64,000 bases of DNA. Origin: Bacteroidales bacterium (GTDB lineage Bacteria; Bacteroidota; Bacteroidia; Bacteroidales; UBA932). The position numbers were made by a program, and so were the translations under genes. Each line of letters begins with the position of its first letter. Position 1 is the stretch's first letter. Shown in pieces: positions 9,130 to 16,909 of the stretch. The stretch is taken from the NCBI GenBank assembly GCA_012839605.1, contig DUNA01000078.1, positions 19,492 through 83,491 on the forward strand, in the 5' to 3' direction. The notes under the pieces are model-generated. The model was not told where the DNA came from. It did not search any database and worked only from the letters and a program-made list of their open reading frames with translations.

Positions 9130-10389
9130 ATGAAGCGTCCATCCTTTCTTAGATTTTTCCCTTTGTTTCGTGAGAACTTAAACGTTTCTCTTACAGCAGT
9201 TAAGACGAATAAGTTGCGTTCCATTCTCACAATTTTGATGATTGCAATAGGTATTATGGCTTTAGTAGGGATTCTTACAGCCATTGATGCAATAAAAGGA
9301 TCTGTGACAGATAGTTTTAATCAAATGGGAGCCAGTACTATTACCATAAAAGCCAAATCTTTGAGGGGAGAATCTTCAGAATCAAGAAGACGTGTACGGA
9401 ACCAGCCACATATCACATACAAACAGGCTGCAGCATTTGCAGAGCATTATCCAACTCCCTCAAAAATAGCTATTTACACAACTGCACGGGCTATGCTGGA
9501 AGTAAGCTACGGGTCTGAGAAAACAAATCCGGAAATTACGGTCATGGGAGTCAATCCGGACTATTTTCCTGTGCATGCACTAGACTTTGTAAGCGGTAGA
9601 AATTTTTCACAATTTGAAACAAGTTCATCAGGATTTGTTGCCATCATAGGAGACGGACTGCTCCATTTGTTCGGTAAAAAAGAACCCGTAGGCGAATTTC
9701 TAAATGTTGACGGCAGGCGGTATCAGGTAATAGGTATTTTGCGCTCTAAAGGAGCTGCTTTTGGAGGAGGAGTAGACAAACAAATTTTTATTCCTATTGG
9801 TAATGCCCGTAGTACTTATGGTGGAGAGAGTTTGAATTTTCAAGTCAAGATCCAACCCAATATAGGGGAAAACACGCGACAGGCATATGAAGAAGCAGAG
9901 ATCTATTTTAGGAATGTGCGTCGGCTCTCGCCTACAGATCAAACAGATTTTCAAATAGAACGTAGTGAAGACATGTTGGAGCGATCTATGGAAACCATGA
10001 GAATTGTCACCATTGTGGCAGTTATTATAGGATTTATTACACTGTTGGGAGCTGCAGTAGGTTTGATGAACATCATGCTTGTTTCTGTCAATGAAAGGAC
10101 GCGTGAGATAGGGACAAGAAAAGCTATGGGTGCTTCTTCGCAAGTCATCAAGCAGCAATTTTTGTTTGAAGCCATAGTCATAGGACAATTGGGTGGCTTA
10201 GGTGGTATTGTGCTGGGTATACTGGCCGGCAACTTGACATCTATTGGTATGAAAACGGCTTTTATTGTTCCGTGGTTGTGGATGCTGTTGGGGGTGACAG
10301 TTTGTTTTGTAGTAAGTATTTTATCGGGATATTTACCGGCTCTTCGTGCCAGCAAGTTGGATCCTATAGAAGCGTTACGTTACGAATAG
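9130..10389 (+). CDS. ABC transporter permease, MacB/FtsX-like
   Basis: A 419-residue membrane protein with one N-terminal membrane segment (about residues 32-55), a long periplasmic domain of the MacB_PCD type (about 60-280) and three C-terminal segments (near 295-318, 340-365 and 380-405) that form the FtsX domain. The cytoplasmic loop NERTREIGTRKAMGAS is typical of this family. MacB-type permeases couple ATP hydrolysis to movements in the periplasm, for efflux or lipoprotein release. No ATPase gene is adjacent, so the partner must be elsewhere. The gene stands alone on the plus strand between minus-strand operons and ends 8 bp from the tonB-like gene. Confidence 0.88.
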   Translation: MKRPSFLRFFPLFRENLNVSLTAVKTNKLRSILTILMIAIGIMALVGILTAIDAIKGSVTDSFNQMGASTITIKAKSLRGESSESRRRVRNQPHITYKQAAAFAEHYPTPSKIAIYTTARAMLEVSYGSEKTNPEITVMGVNPDYFPVHALDFVSGRNFSQFETSSSGFVAIIGDGLLHLFGKKEPVGEFLNVDGRRYQVIGILRSKGAAFGGGVDKQIFIPIGNARSTYGGESLNFQVKIQPNIGENTRQAYEEAEIYFRNVRRLSPTDQTDFQIERSEDMLERSMETMRIVTIVAVIIGFITLLGAAVGLMNIMLVSVNERTREIGTRKAMGASSQVIKQQFLFEAIVIGQLGGLGGIVLGILAGNLTSIGMKTAFIVPWLWMLLGVTVCFVVSILSGYLPALRASKLDPIEALRYE

Positions 10390-10397
10390 TAAAGCAT

Positions 10398-11150
10398 TTA
10401 TCTCAACGTAAAGACATATGTGATTTTGCCTTCCTGTACAGGAGGGGCTGTTCCGCTTATATTAAATTTTGCTTGTAAGGCAGCTTTTTTTGCAGCCTCC
10501 CACAGCACTTTGTTTTGTACTGTAGTTCCTTCCATTCCCGGAGTGGCAGAGGTGACTACACCATACGTATCTACCAATATTTTTACGACCACTCTGCCCG
10601 ATACGTTTTGAGCGTATTCCGGCAAAGGCAATTTTCCTATTACGGTACGTCCCGCCAATTGAGCAGTCGGTTCTCCTAAAGGGTTGCCTGCAGCTGTGTT
10701 TCCCGCGGCGTGACCGGCTTGCCTTTCAGGAAATGTTGTAGTACCTGTTTGCTCACCGGGAAGGGAATCTACGTCTCTGCTACGGAACAAAGCTCTTTCG
10801 CTTATTTTGGGAGGTTCCGGATCTGCCACTTCCACATCGCCTTCTTCTCCCGGTGTGCTTTCTTGAGTACGTTGCTCTCCTTCCATAGGTTCGGGAACTA
10901 CGGCTTGTTGTACCAATTCAGGTTCTTGATGGGGTACCGGCTTGGGAGACCTGGGAGCCGTTCCTTGCTCTGCCAACAATCTTACCGGTATAGGAGGTCG
11001 CTCCTCGGCCAGCTCTACTTCAATTTCCGGCATTTCTTTAACTTGGGGAAGCGTCAACCCCATTCCCGAATAGACTAAAGCTACAGCCAGTACTATATGA
11101 AGTATTACAGTACTTATCAGGCCGATTGTATGTCCTCTTTTGTCAGACAT
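10398..11150 (-). CDS. tonB: TonB family energy transducer
   Basis: A 250-residue protein with one N-terminal membrane anchor (about residues 10-30), a proline- and glutamate-rich periplasmic linker (about 38-130) and a C-terminal TonB-like domain (about 165-250) with the sequence GRVVVKILVDTYGVV. TonB carries energy from ExbBD to outer-membrane receptors or, in Tol-like versions, to envelope constriction. It follows exbB and exbD in the same direction (exbD stop is 15 bp upstream), which supports a three-gene proton-motive-force transducing module. No TonB-dependent receptor is in this window. Confidence 0.88.
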   Translation of the reverse strand: MSDKRGHTIGLISTVILHIVLAVALVYSGMGLTLPQVKEMPEIEVELAEERPPIPVRLLAEQGTAPRSPKPVPHQEPELVQQAVVPEPMEGEQRTQESTPGEEGDVEVADPEPPKISERALFRSRDVDSLPGEQTGTTTFPERQAGHAAGNTAAGNPLGEPTAQLAGRTVIGKLPLPEYAQNVSGRVVVKILVDTYGVVTSATPGMEGTTVQNKVLWEAAKKAALQAKFNISGTAPPVQEGKITYVFTLR

Positions 11151-11165
11151 AGGTTGTATATTGGG

Positions 11166-11579
11166 CTATTCCGGAGATGTAGCCAATACTATTTTGTAAA
11201 GGTTTCGTTTGGCAATATTCATAACTTGTACCACCTGTTCCATGGGAACGGACTTATCTACGTACAAAGACAGTGTAGGCTCATGCGTGTCTTCAAGCAT
11301 TTCCTGTAATCTGGGCTCTATTTCATCAAATGGAACAGCCGTGCGGTTTCCATCTATGTGGTAACTAAAAGTACCGGCTTCCTGGTAATGCTTGATAGAA
11401 ATGCTTACTTGTCCTTTGTCCGGTATTTGGTTTGTGCTTTTTGGCAACAACAGCTTCAGTGCGTTGGGGTTGATGAGTGTAGAGGTTACCAGAAAGAAAA
11501 TCAACAACAGAAATACGATATCTGTCATGGAGGCCATGGTAAAGCCGGCCTGAATCTTTGTGTTTCTTTTGATGGCCAT
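11166..11579 (-). CDS. exbD: ExbD/TolR family biopolymer transport protein
   Basis: A 137-residue protein with one N-terminal membrane segment containing the family signature SMTDIVFLLLIFFLVTS; the Asp in this segment is the residue thought to take part in proton flow. The rest is a periplasmic domain (about 50-137). ExbD works with ExbB in the inner membrane to use the proton motive force. It lies between exbB (6 bp upstream) and the tonB-like gene. Confidence 0.92.
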   Translation of the reverse strand: MAIKRNTKIQAGFTMASMTDIVFLLLIFFLVTSTLINPNALKLLLPKSTNQIPDKGQVSISIKHYQEAGTFSYHIDGNRTAVPFDEIEPRLQEMLEDTHEPTLSLYVDKSVPMEQVVQVMNIAKRNLYKIVLATSPE

Positions 11580-11585
11580 AGCTAT

Positions 11586-12254
11586 TTACTTTAGAGGTTC
11601 TTGCAACAAGTCTAGAAAGTCCAAAGTGGATTTTTCCATAGAGTTGACAATAGAACCAATTTTAGAAGCCAAATAGTTGTATGCAAAGTAAGCAGGAATA
11701 CCAATCAACAAACCACCAACGGTCGTGACCATGGCAATATAGATGCCTTCCGATAAAAGGGTAATATCTATATTGTTTCCGGCCATAGACATGTTGTAGA
11801 AAGCTTTGATCATGCCAATGACTGTTCCCAAAAACCCAACCATGGGTGCTCCTCCCGCAATAGATGCCAACACAGGAAGCCCTTTCTCCAGGCGTGCTAC
11901 CTCTATACTTCCAACGTTTTCAATGGCCGATTTGATATCTGCCAAGGGGCGTCCAATATTTTGTAACCCTTTTCCAATAAGGCGTGCTGTCAAGGTGTCT
12001 TTGCTCTCACATAAATGAACGGCAGACTGCACTTTCCCGTCATAAATGTATTCTTTGATATTGCTCATAAAATCTTGGTCCACTTTGGCAGCTTTTCTGA
12101 GAACAACCAGGCGTTCTCCAAAAATATAAACGGCTATGACAGATAATGCAAGCAAAACAAGCATGAGCCATCCGCCTTTAGCGGCCATAGACAACAAGGA
12201 AATAGAGGATGAGGCATTTACAATAGCCTCTGTTTGAAGTACAATGTGCAACAT
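11586..12254 (-). CDS. exbB: ExbB/TolQ family proton channel
   Basis: A 222-residue protein with an N-terminal hydrophobic segment (about residues 28-45) and two further membrane segments (about 130-155 and 172-195) typical of the MotA/TolQ/ExbB domain, including GAPMVGFLGTVIGMI. It forms the pentameric channel that energises TonB together with ExbD. The order exbB-exbD-tonB and the short spacings show one operon. It starts 13 bp after the truA stop, so it is probably read from the truA promoter as well. Confidence 0.92.
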   Translation of the reverse strand: MLHIVLQTEAIVNASSSISLLSMAAKGGWLMLVLLALSVIAVYIFGERLVVLRKAAKVDQDFMSNIKEYIYDGKVQSAVHLCESKDTLTARLIGKGLQNIGRPLADIKSAIENVGSIEVARLEKGLPVLASIAGGAPMVGFLGTVIGMIKAFYNMSMAGNNIDITLLSEGIYIAMVTTVGGLLIGIPAYFAYNYLASKIGSIVNSMEKSTLDFLDLLQEPLK

Positions 12255-12267
12255 ATTGGTTTACAGT

Positions 12268-13035
12268 TTAAAATTTGTCGTAAGCAACCTTCCAAAGAAA
12301 CAAACCTTCAGCCGGTACGGAATGTCCTGCAAAAGAACGATTTTTTTCTGTCATTAGCTGCAAAATCCATTCCACAGGTTTTTTCTTTTTTCCAATTTCT
12401 AAAAGCGTTCCTACCATACAACGTACCATATCTCGTAAGAACCTGTTGGCAGAGACCTGAAAAACCCACATGGGTGTTACGGAAAAATCAGGAGTTTCAA
12501 TAGACCAGAAAGCTTCTGTTACAGTACATATATGATTGGAAGTATTGGAGTGCAACTTTGTAAAGCCGGTGAAATCATGGGTTCCTATAAGGAGTGCTGC
12601 AGCTTTATTCATGAGTTCCATGTCCGGGAGCTGTGCGGCGTATGTTCCGGGAGCAGCCGATACGTGGTGTAAAAAAGGTTCTTTGCCGGTGCGTATGAAA
12701 TACTTGTACGTTCTTTCTTTTGCATCAAAACGCGCATGTTGGTTTTCATGGACGGGGTAAATATTGTATATGTGTATATCCTTTGGCAATATGGCATTAA
12801 ATTTGTACGTTAATTGTTCACAATCCAAGAGGTTTTCCGAGCAATCAAAATGAGCTCGAAAATCTTTTGCGTGAACACCAGCATCTGTACGGCCACAGCC
12901 GATGACAGAAACGGTGTTCCCCAAAATACAACTGAGTGCCTCTTCTATACGAGCTTGTACAGTGGGTGCATTTTTTTGTATTTGCCAACCGTGGTAATTG
13001 CCTCCGTTATAGGCCAAATGGATAAAATAACGCAT
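12268..13035 (-). CDS. truA: tRNA pseudouridine synthase A
   Basis: A 255-residue protein. The ATG at 13035 was chosen because the family sequence begins MRYFIHLAYNGGNYHGWQ; the longer frame to 13086 runs across the divergent promoter. The catalytic Asp lies in GRTDAGVHA near residue 53. TruA converts uridines 38-40 of tRNA anticodon arms to pseudouridine. It is divergent from the MoxR gene with 34 bp between start codons and is followed by exbB-exbD-tonB. Confidence 0.95.
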   Translation of the reverse strand: MRYFIHLAYNGGNYHGWQIQKNAPTVQARIEEALSCILGNTVSVIGCGRTDAGVHAKDFRAHFDCSENLLDCEQLTYKFNAILPKDIHIYNIYPVHENQHARFDAKERTYKYFIRTGKEPFLHHVSAAPGTYAAQLPDMELMNKAAALLIGTHDFTGFTKLHSNTSNHICTVTEAFWSIETPDFSVTPMWVFQVSANRFLRDMVRCMVGTLLEIGKKKKPVEWILQLMTEKNRSFAGHSVPAEGLFLWKVAYDKF

Positions 13036-13043
13036 AAACGATG

Positions 13044-13051
13044 TATCTTTG
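13044..13051 (+). promoter_or_regulatory. Putative -7 promoter box of the bat operon
   Basis: The sequence TATCTTTG is an exact TAnnTTTG match ending 18 bp before the ATG at 13070. One base separates it from an oppositely oriented box of truA at 13053-13060, so the two promoters must overlap physically. Confidence 0.5.
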
Positions 13052-13052
13052 A

Positions 13053-13060
13053 CAAATATA
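13053..13060 (-). promoter_or_regulatory. Putative -7 promoter box of truA
   Basis: On the minus strand this reads TATATTTG, an exact TAnnTTTG match, 17 bp from the truA start. It is placed head to head with the bat operon box at 13044-13051. Confidence 0.48.
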
Positions 13061-13069
13061 ATTGATAAT

Positions 13070-14062
13070 ATGGAAACCGTAAACATTAAAGAGTTGAACG
13101 AGCGGATTCAGCGGGAAAGTGCTTTTGTAGACATCATGACATTAGAAATGAGTAAAGTGATTGTGGGGCAAAAGCAATTAGTGGAAAGCTTGCTGATAGG
13201 CCTTTTGGCAAATGGTCATATTTTGTTAGAAGGGGTTCCGGGTTTAGCTAAAACTTTGGCTATTAGAACCTTGGCAAGTGTGATAGATGCGCAATTCAGT
13301 CGTATCCAGTTTACACCGGATTTGCTGCCGGCAGACCTCATTGGAACATTGATTTACAGTCAACGTACAGAAGAATTCCAAGTGAAAAAAGGGCCTGTTT
13401 TTGCTAATTTTATTTTGGCAGATGAAATCAACCGATCGCCGGCTAAAGTACAATCAGCCCTTTTGGAAGCCATGCAGGAAAGGCAGGTAACCATTGGAGA
13501 ACACACATTTCCTTTACCGGAACCGTTTTTGGTATTGGCAACACAGAACCCCATAGAGCAAGAAGGTACGTATCCTTTGCCCGAGGCACAGGTAGACCGG
13601 TTTATGTTGAAAGTGATAGTAGATTATCCCAAAAAAGAAGAAGAGAAATTGATCGTACGCATGAACAATTCGGGAGAATTTCCTGTAGCAGCACAGGTGT
13701 TGAAACCGGCTGATATCAGGAAAGCGAGAGAGGTGGTCCGGGAAGTGTACATGGATGAGAAAATAGAACGGTATATTGTAGATTTGGTTTTTGCTACCCG
13801 AGAACCGGGACAATACCGTCTCTCCAACTTACAGCCTTTGATTGCTTACGGTTCTTCACCCAGAGCCAGTATCTCCTTAGCCATTGCTTCCAAAGCATAT
13901 GCATTTATCCGCCGCAGGGGCTATGTAATACCGGAGGATGTGCGAGCTGTAGCTTACGAAGTACTACGCCATAGGATTGGACTTACGTACCAGGCAGAAG
14001 CAGACAACGTAGTGAGTGAAGACATCATTACATCTATTATCAACGCTGTGGAAGTTCCTTAA
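13070..14062 (+). CDS. MoxR family AAA+ ATPase
   Basis: A 330-residue ATPase. Walker A is present as GVPGLAKT, Walker B as FILADEINR, and the sensor region reads LATQNPIEQEGTYPLPEAQ, all hallmarks of MoxR proteins. MoxR ATPases act as chaperones for assembly or metal insertion with von Willebrand factor A proteins, which is exactly what follows here. The ATG at 13070 fits the promoter and the family start better than the in-frame ATG at 13049, which lies inside the promoter region. First gene of a tight operon through batE. Confidence 0.93.
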   Translation: METVNIKELNERIQRESAFVDIMTLEMSKVIVGQKQLVESLLIGLLANGHILLEGVPGLAKTLAIRTLASVIDAQFSRIQFTPDLLPADLIGTLIYSQRTEEFQVKKGPVFANFILADEINRSPAKVQSALLEAMQERQVTIGEHTFPLPEPFLVLATQNPIEQEGTYPLPEAQVDRFMLKVIVDYPKKEEEKLIVRMNNSGEFPVAAQVLKPADIRKAREVVREVYMDEKIERYIVDLVFATREPGQYRLSNLQPLIAYGSSPRASISLAIASKAYAFIRRRGYVIPEDVRAVAYEVLRHRIGLTYQAEADNVVSEDIITSIINAVEVP

Positions 14063-14071
14063 AAACTACTC

Positions 14072-14953
14072 ATGAGCAACGATTTACTCAAGAACGTACG
14101 AAAAATAGAAATTAAAACACGTGGTCTTTCACGTCAGATTTTTGCCGGTGAATACCATTCTGCCTTTAAAGGACGAGGAATGGCTTTCAGCGAGGTTCGT
14201 GAGTACGGATACGGAGACGATGTCCGAAGCATGGACTGGAACGTTACGGCCCGGATGAACGCTCCTTATATCAAAGTGTTTGAGGAAGAAAGGGAGTTGA
14301 CCGTTGTTTTGCTCATTGACGTGAGTGGATCTCGTTTGTTTGGAACAAGGGGAAAAATGAAGAAAGAGCAACTGGCAGAAATAGCGGCTGTTTTAAGTTT
14401 TTCGGCGTCCATTAACAACGACAAGGTAGGGGCTTTGTTTTTTAGTGATAAAGTAGAAAAATTCATTCCTCCCAAAAAAGGAAGGACTCATTTGCTCCAT
14501 ATTATTAAGGAAATGTTGGAGTTTGAACCGGAAAGCAAAGAGACGAATATTTCAGAGGCGTTGCGCTTCTTAACGAATGCCATTAAGAAACGTTGTACGG
14601 CTTTTCTTTTGTCAGACTTGATGGATTTGGATGAAGAGGACTATCCACGCTTTGAAGAAGCTTTGAAAATTGCGGTAAACAAACACGATTTGGCAGCCAT
14701 TCAAGTTTTTGATTTCAGAGAAACGCAGTTGCCAAATGTTGGTTTGGTACGGATGGCAGATGCAGAAACGGGTGGAGAGCAATGGATTGATACTTCAAGA
14801 AGGAAAATAAGAGATTCGTATGCTCGTTGGTACCAAGAAGGACAAGAGCGTATCAAAGAGCTTCTCAATAAATACGGAGTAGATCATGCAAGGATTGCCA
14901 CAGATCAGGACTACGTACAACCTTTGATACGTCTTTTTAAGAACAGAGCGTGA
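14072..14953 (+). CDS. DUF58 domain protein of the Bat operon
   Basis: A 293-residue protein with the DUF58 signature around residues 40-60 (EYGYGDDVRSMDWNVTARM) and a following vWA-like fold with LLIDVSGSRLFG (DxSxS-like metal site). No membrane segment is visible. DUF58 proteins occur almost always beside MoxR ATPases and Bat proteins. Role in the complex is not established. It lies 9 bp after the MoxR gene and overlaps the next gene by 4 bp. Confidence 0.9.
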   Translation: MSNDLLKNVRKIEIKTRGLSRQIFAGEYHSAFKGRGMAFSEVREYGYGDDVRSMDWNVTARMNAPYIKVFEEERELTVVLLIDVSGSRLFGTRGKMKKEQLAEIAAVLSFSASINNDKVGALFFSDKVEKFIPPKKGRTHLLHIIKEMLEFEPESKETNISEALRFLTNAIKKRCTAFLLSDLMDLDEEDYPRFEEALKIAVNKHDLAAIQVFDFRETQLPNVGLVRMADAETGGEQWIDTSRRKIRDSYARWYQEGQERIKELLNKYGVDHARIATDQDYVQPLIRLFKNRA

Positions 14954-15924
14954 TGATGCAACTATTCAATAGAAAATATATGGTATGGGGACTTGTCGTC
15001 TCTTTTCTGTTGTGTCCTTATTTTTTGATGGGGCAAATAGACTTAAAATCTGTATTGGAAAGAGACAGCATACTTATTGGAGATCAAGTGTGGTGGAGTA
15101 TGACGTTGCCTAAGGATGTGTGGAAAGAAAGAGAGATTGAAACAGTTGTTTTTCCGGAACCGCCTTTTGAGATCATGCAGGGTGTAGAGGGGTTGTCGTC
15201 GTTACAATTGGATTCACTTTTGCACAGAAAGCGTTTGGAAGGCATACAGGTCAAGTTGCTTATTACGTCTTTTGACAGCGGAGCCTATCGGCTGCCTCAT
15301 ATGCCCTTGTACTTGAAAAAACAAGACGGTACGATAGATACGTTGTGGTTTAAAGGTCCGGATTTATATGTAAACACCATTCCCATAGATACTGCGTCTT
15401 TTGAACCGTATGGAATCAAACCGCAAATGAGATATCCCATCACATGGAAAGAAATCATCTCTATTGTAGGTGTTGTTTTTCTTGTAGCGGCAGTCGTTGT
15501 ATTGCTTATTTATGTGGTAAAGCGACGCAAAGCAAACCGTTCCGTTTTTGCTGATTTAAAGCCGGAAGATCCACCGCATACGGCAGCTTTGAAGGTACTC
15601 CATGCCATCAAAGAGCAAGAATTGTGGAAAAAGCAGAAAGCCAAACCGTATTATACGTTATTGACAGATACTATACGTCTGTATTTGAAGGGAAGATGGG
15701 ATATACAGGCTATGGAGCAAACTTCAACAGAAATGTTGGATTCACTCCGTGAAAAAAGCCGAGAAGATGCTTTGTTGACGGAAGAGGCCATAGAAAGCCT
15801 TTCTTCTATGCTTATGAAGGGAGATTTGGCAAAATTTGCAAAATACGTTCCTGAAGACCATGAGAACGTTGATTCCTTGGATAGTGCCATACGTTTTGTA
15901 ACATTGACGACTTATGTTTTTTGA
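14950..15924 (+). CDS. Membrane protein of the Bat operon, BatD-like/DUF4381-like
   Basis: A 324-residue protein with an N-terminal signal sequence (about residues 10-29), a periplasmic beta-rich part (30-165), one membrane segment (about 174-196) and a cytoplasmic helical part (200-324). The layout is like a short BatD, and Bacteroidota Bat operons carry such a gene at this position between DUF58 and BatA. Two ATGs (14950 and 14953) are possible; the first overlaps the DUF58 stop by 4 bp. It overlaps batA by 11 bp. Exact function unknown. Confidence 0.75.
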   Translation: MMMQLFNRKYMVWGLVVSFLLCPYFLMGQIDLKSVLERDSILIGDQVWWSMTLPKDVWKEREIETVVFPEPPFEIMQGVEGLSSLQLDSLLHRKRLEGIQVKLLITSFDSGAYRLPHMPLYLKKQDGTIDTLWFKGPDLYVNTIPIDTASFEPYGIKPQMRYPITWKEIISIVGVVFLVAAVVVLLIYVVKRRKANRSVFADLKPEDPPHTAALKVLHAIKEQELWKKQKAKPYYTLLTDTIRLYLKGRWDIQAMEQTSTEMLDSLREKSREDALLTEEAIESLSSMLMKGDLAKFAKYVPEDHENVDSLDSAIRFVTLTTYVF

Positions 15925-16903
15925 ATATCCACGGCTTTTGTTTTTAATGATCCTGCTTGTCCTCTTAGCAGGCAGGTATGTATATAGAGAGTGGAAAGGA
16001 AAAAATGCCCCAACTCTTAGGGTGTCAACACTTTTGCCATTTAAGTCCCACGAAAAATCCCTGAAAAGAGTGCTGTACCATGTTCCTTTTGTGTTGAGAT
16101 TGATAGCTTTAGCTGCCTTGATACTAGCTATAGCTCGTCCTCGTTCTTCATGGGATTATCAAACGACCACTACAGAAGGTATTGATATTATGCTTGTGAT
16201 TGATGTGTCTTCTTCCATGTTGGCACGTGATTTCAAACCGGATAGGATTTCAGCAGCTAAAGATATTGCTATCCAATTTGTGGCAGAAAGACCTTTAGAT
16301 AGAATGGGCGTTGTGGTTTTTGCAGGAGAATCTTATACACAGTGTCCTTTGACAACTGACCGTGTTACGCTCATCAATATGGTAAAAGAAGTGCAGACAG
16401 GATTGATTGAGGACGGAACAGCCATTGGTAACGGTTTGGCTACGGCCATAGCAAGACTTAAAGATTCGGATGCCGTCAGCAGAGTAGTTGTTTTGTTGAC
16501 AGACGGTGTGAACAACAGAGGAGAGGTCACTCCTTTGACAGCGGCAGAAATAGCAAAAACATACGGAATTCGGGTTTATACTATTGGTGTGGGTGCACAC
16601 GGAATGGCTCCTTTTCCGGTAATGACACCGTATGGTGTGCAATTGCAACAGATGTTGGTAGAAATTGATGAAGAGTTGCTCAAGCAAATGGCGGAAATGA
16701 CAGGAGGGGAATACTTCCGGGCTACCGACAACACCAAGTTGATGTCTATATACAGTCAAATCAACAAGCTGGAAAAGAGCAAAACGCAGGTAGATTCCTT
16801 TCCGGTTTACAAAGAGCTGTTTATGAGTTTTGCTTTAATAGCTCTGTTTGCATTGGCTTTGGAGTTCTTGATACGTTGGATTGTTTTAAGAAGAATACCT
16901 TAA
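15914..16903 (+). CDS. batA: BatA, vWA domain membrane protein
   Basis: A 329-residue protein with two N-terminal membrane segments (about 6-22 and 55-75), a vWA domain (about 90-285) and a C-terminal membrane segment (about 303-323). The metal-ion-dependent adhesion site DVSSSM and the later LLTDGVNN are intact. BatA proteins were first linked to oxygen tolerance in Bacteroides fragilis. It starts inside the previous gene (11-bp overlap) and ends 6 bp before the next ATG. Confidence 0.92.
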   Translation: MFFEYPRLLFLMILLVLLAGRYVYREWKGKNAPTLRVSTLLPFKSHEKSLKRVLYHVPFVLRLIALAALILAIARPRSSWDYQTTTTEGIDIMLVIDVSSSMLARDFKPDRISAAKDIAIQFVAERPLDRMGVVVFAGESYTQCPLTTDRVTLINMVKEVQTGLIEDGTAIGNGLATAIARLKDSDAVSRVVVLLTDGVNNRGEVTPLTAAEIAKTYGIRVYTIGVGAHGMAPFPVMTPYGVQLQQMLVEIDEELLKQMAEMTGGEYFRATDNTKLMSIYSQINKLEKSKTQVDSFPVYKELFMSFALIALFALALEFLIRWIVLRRIP

Positions 16904-16909
16904 TTGCAT

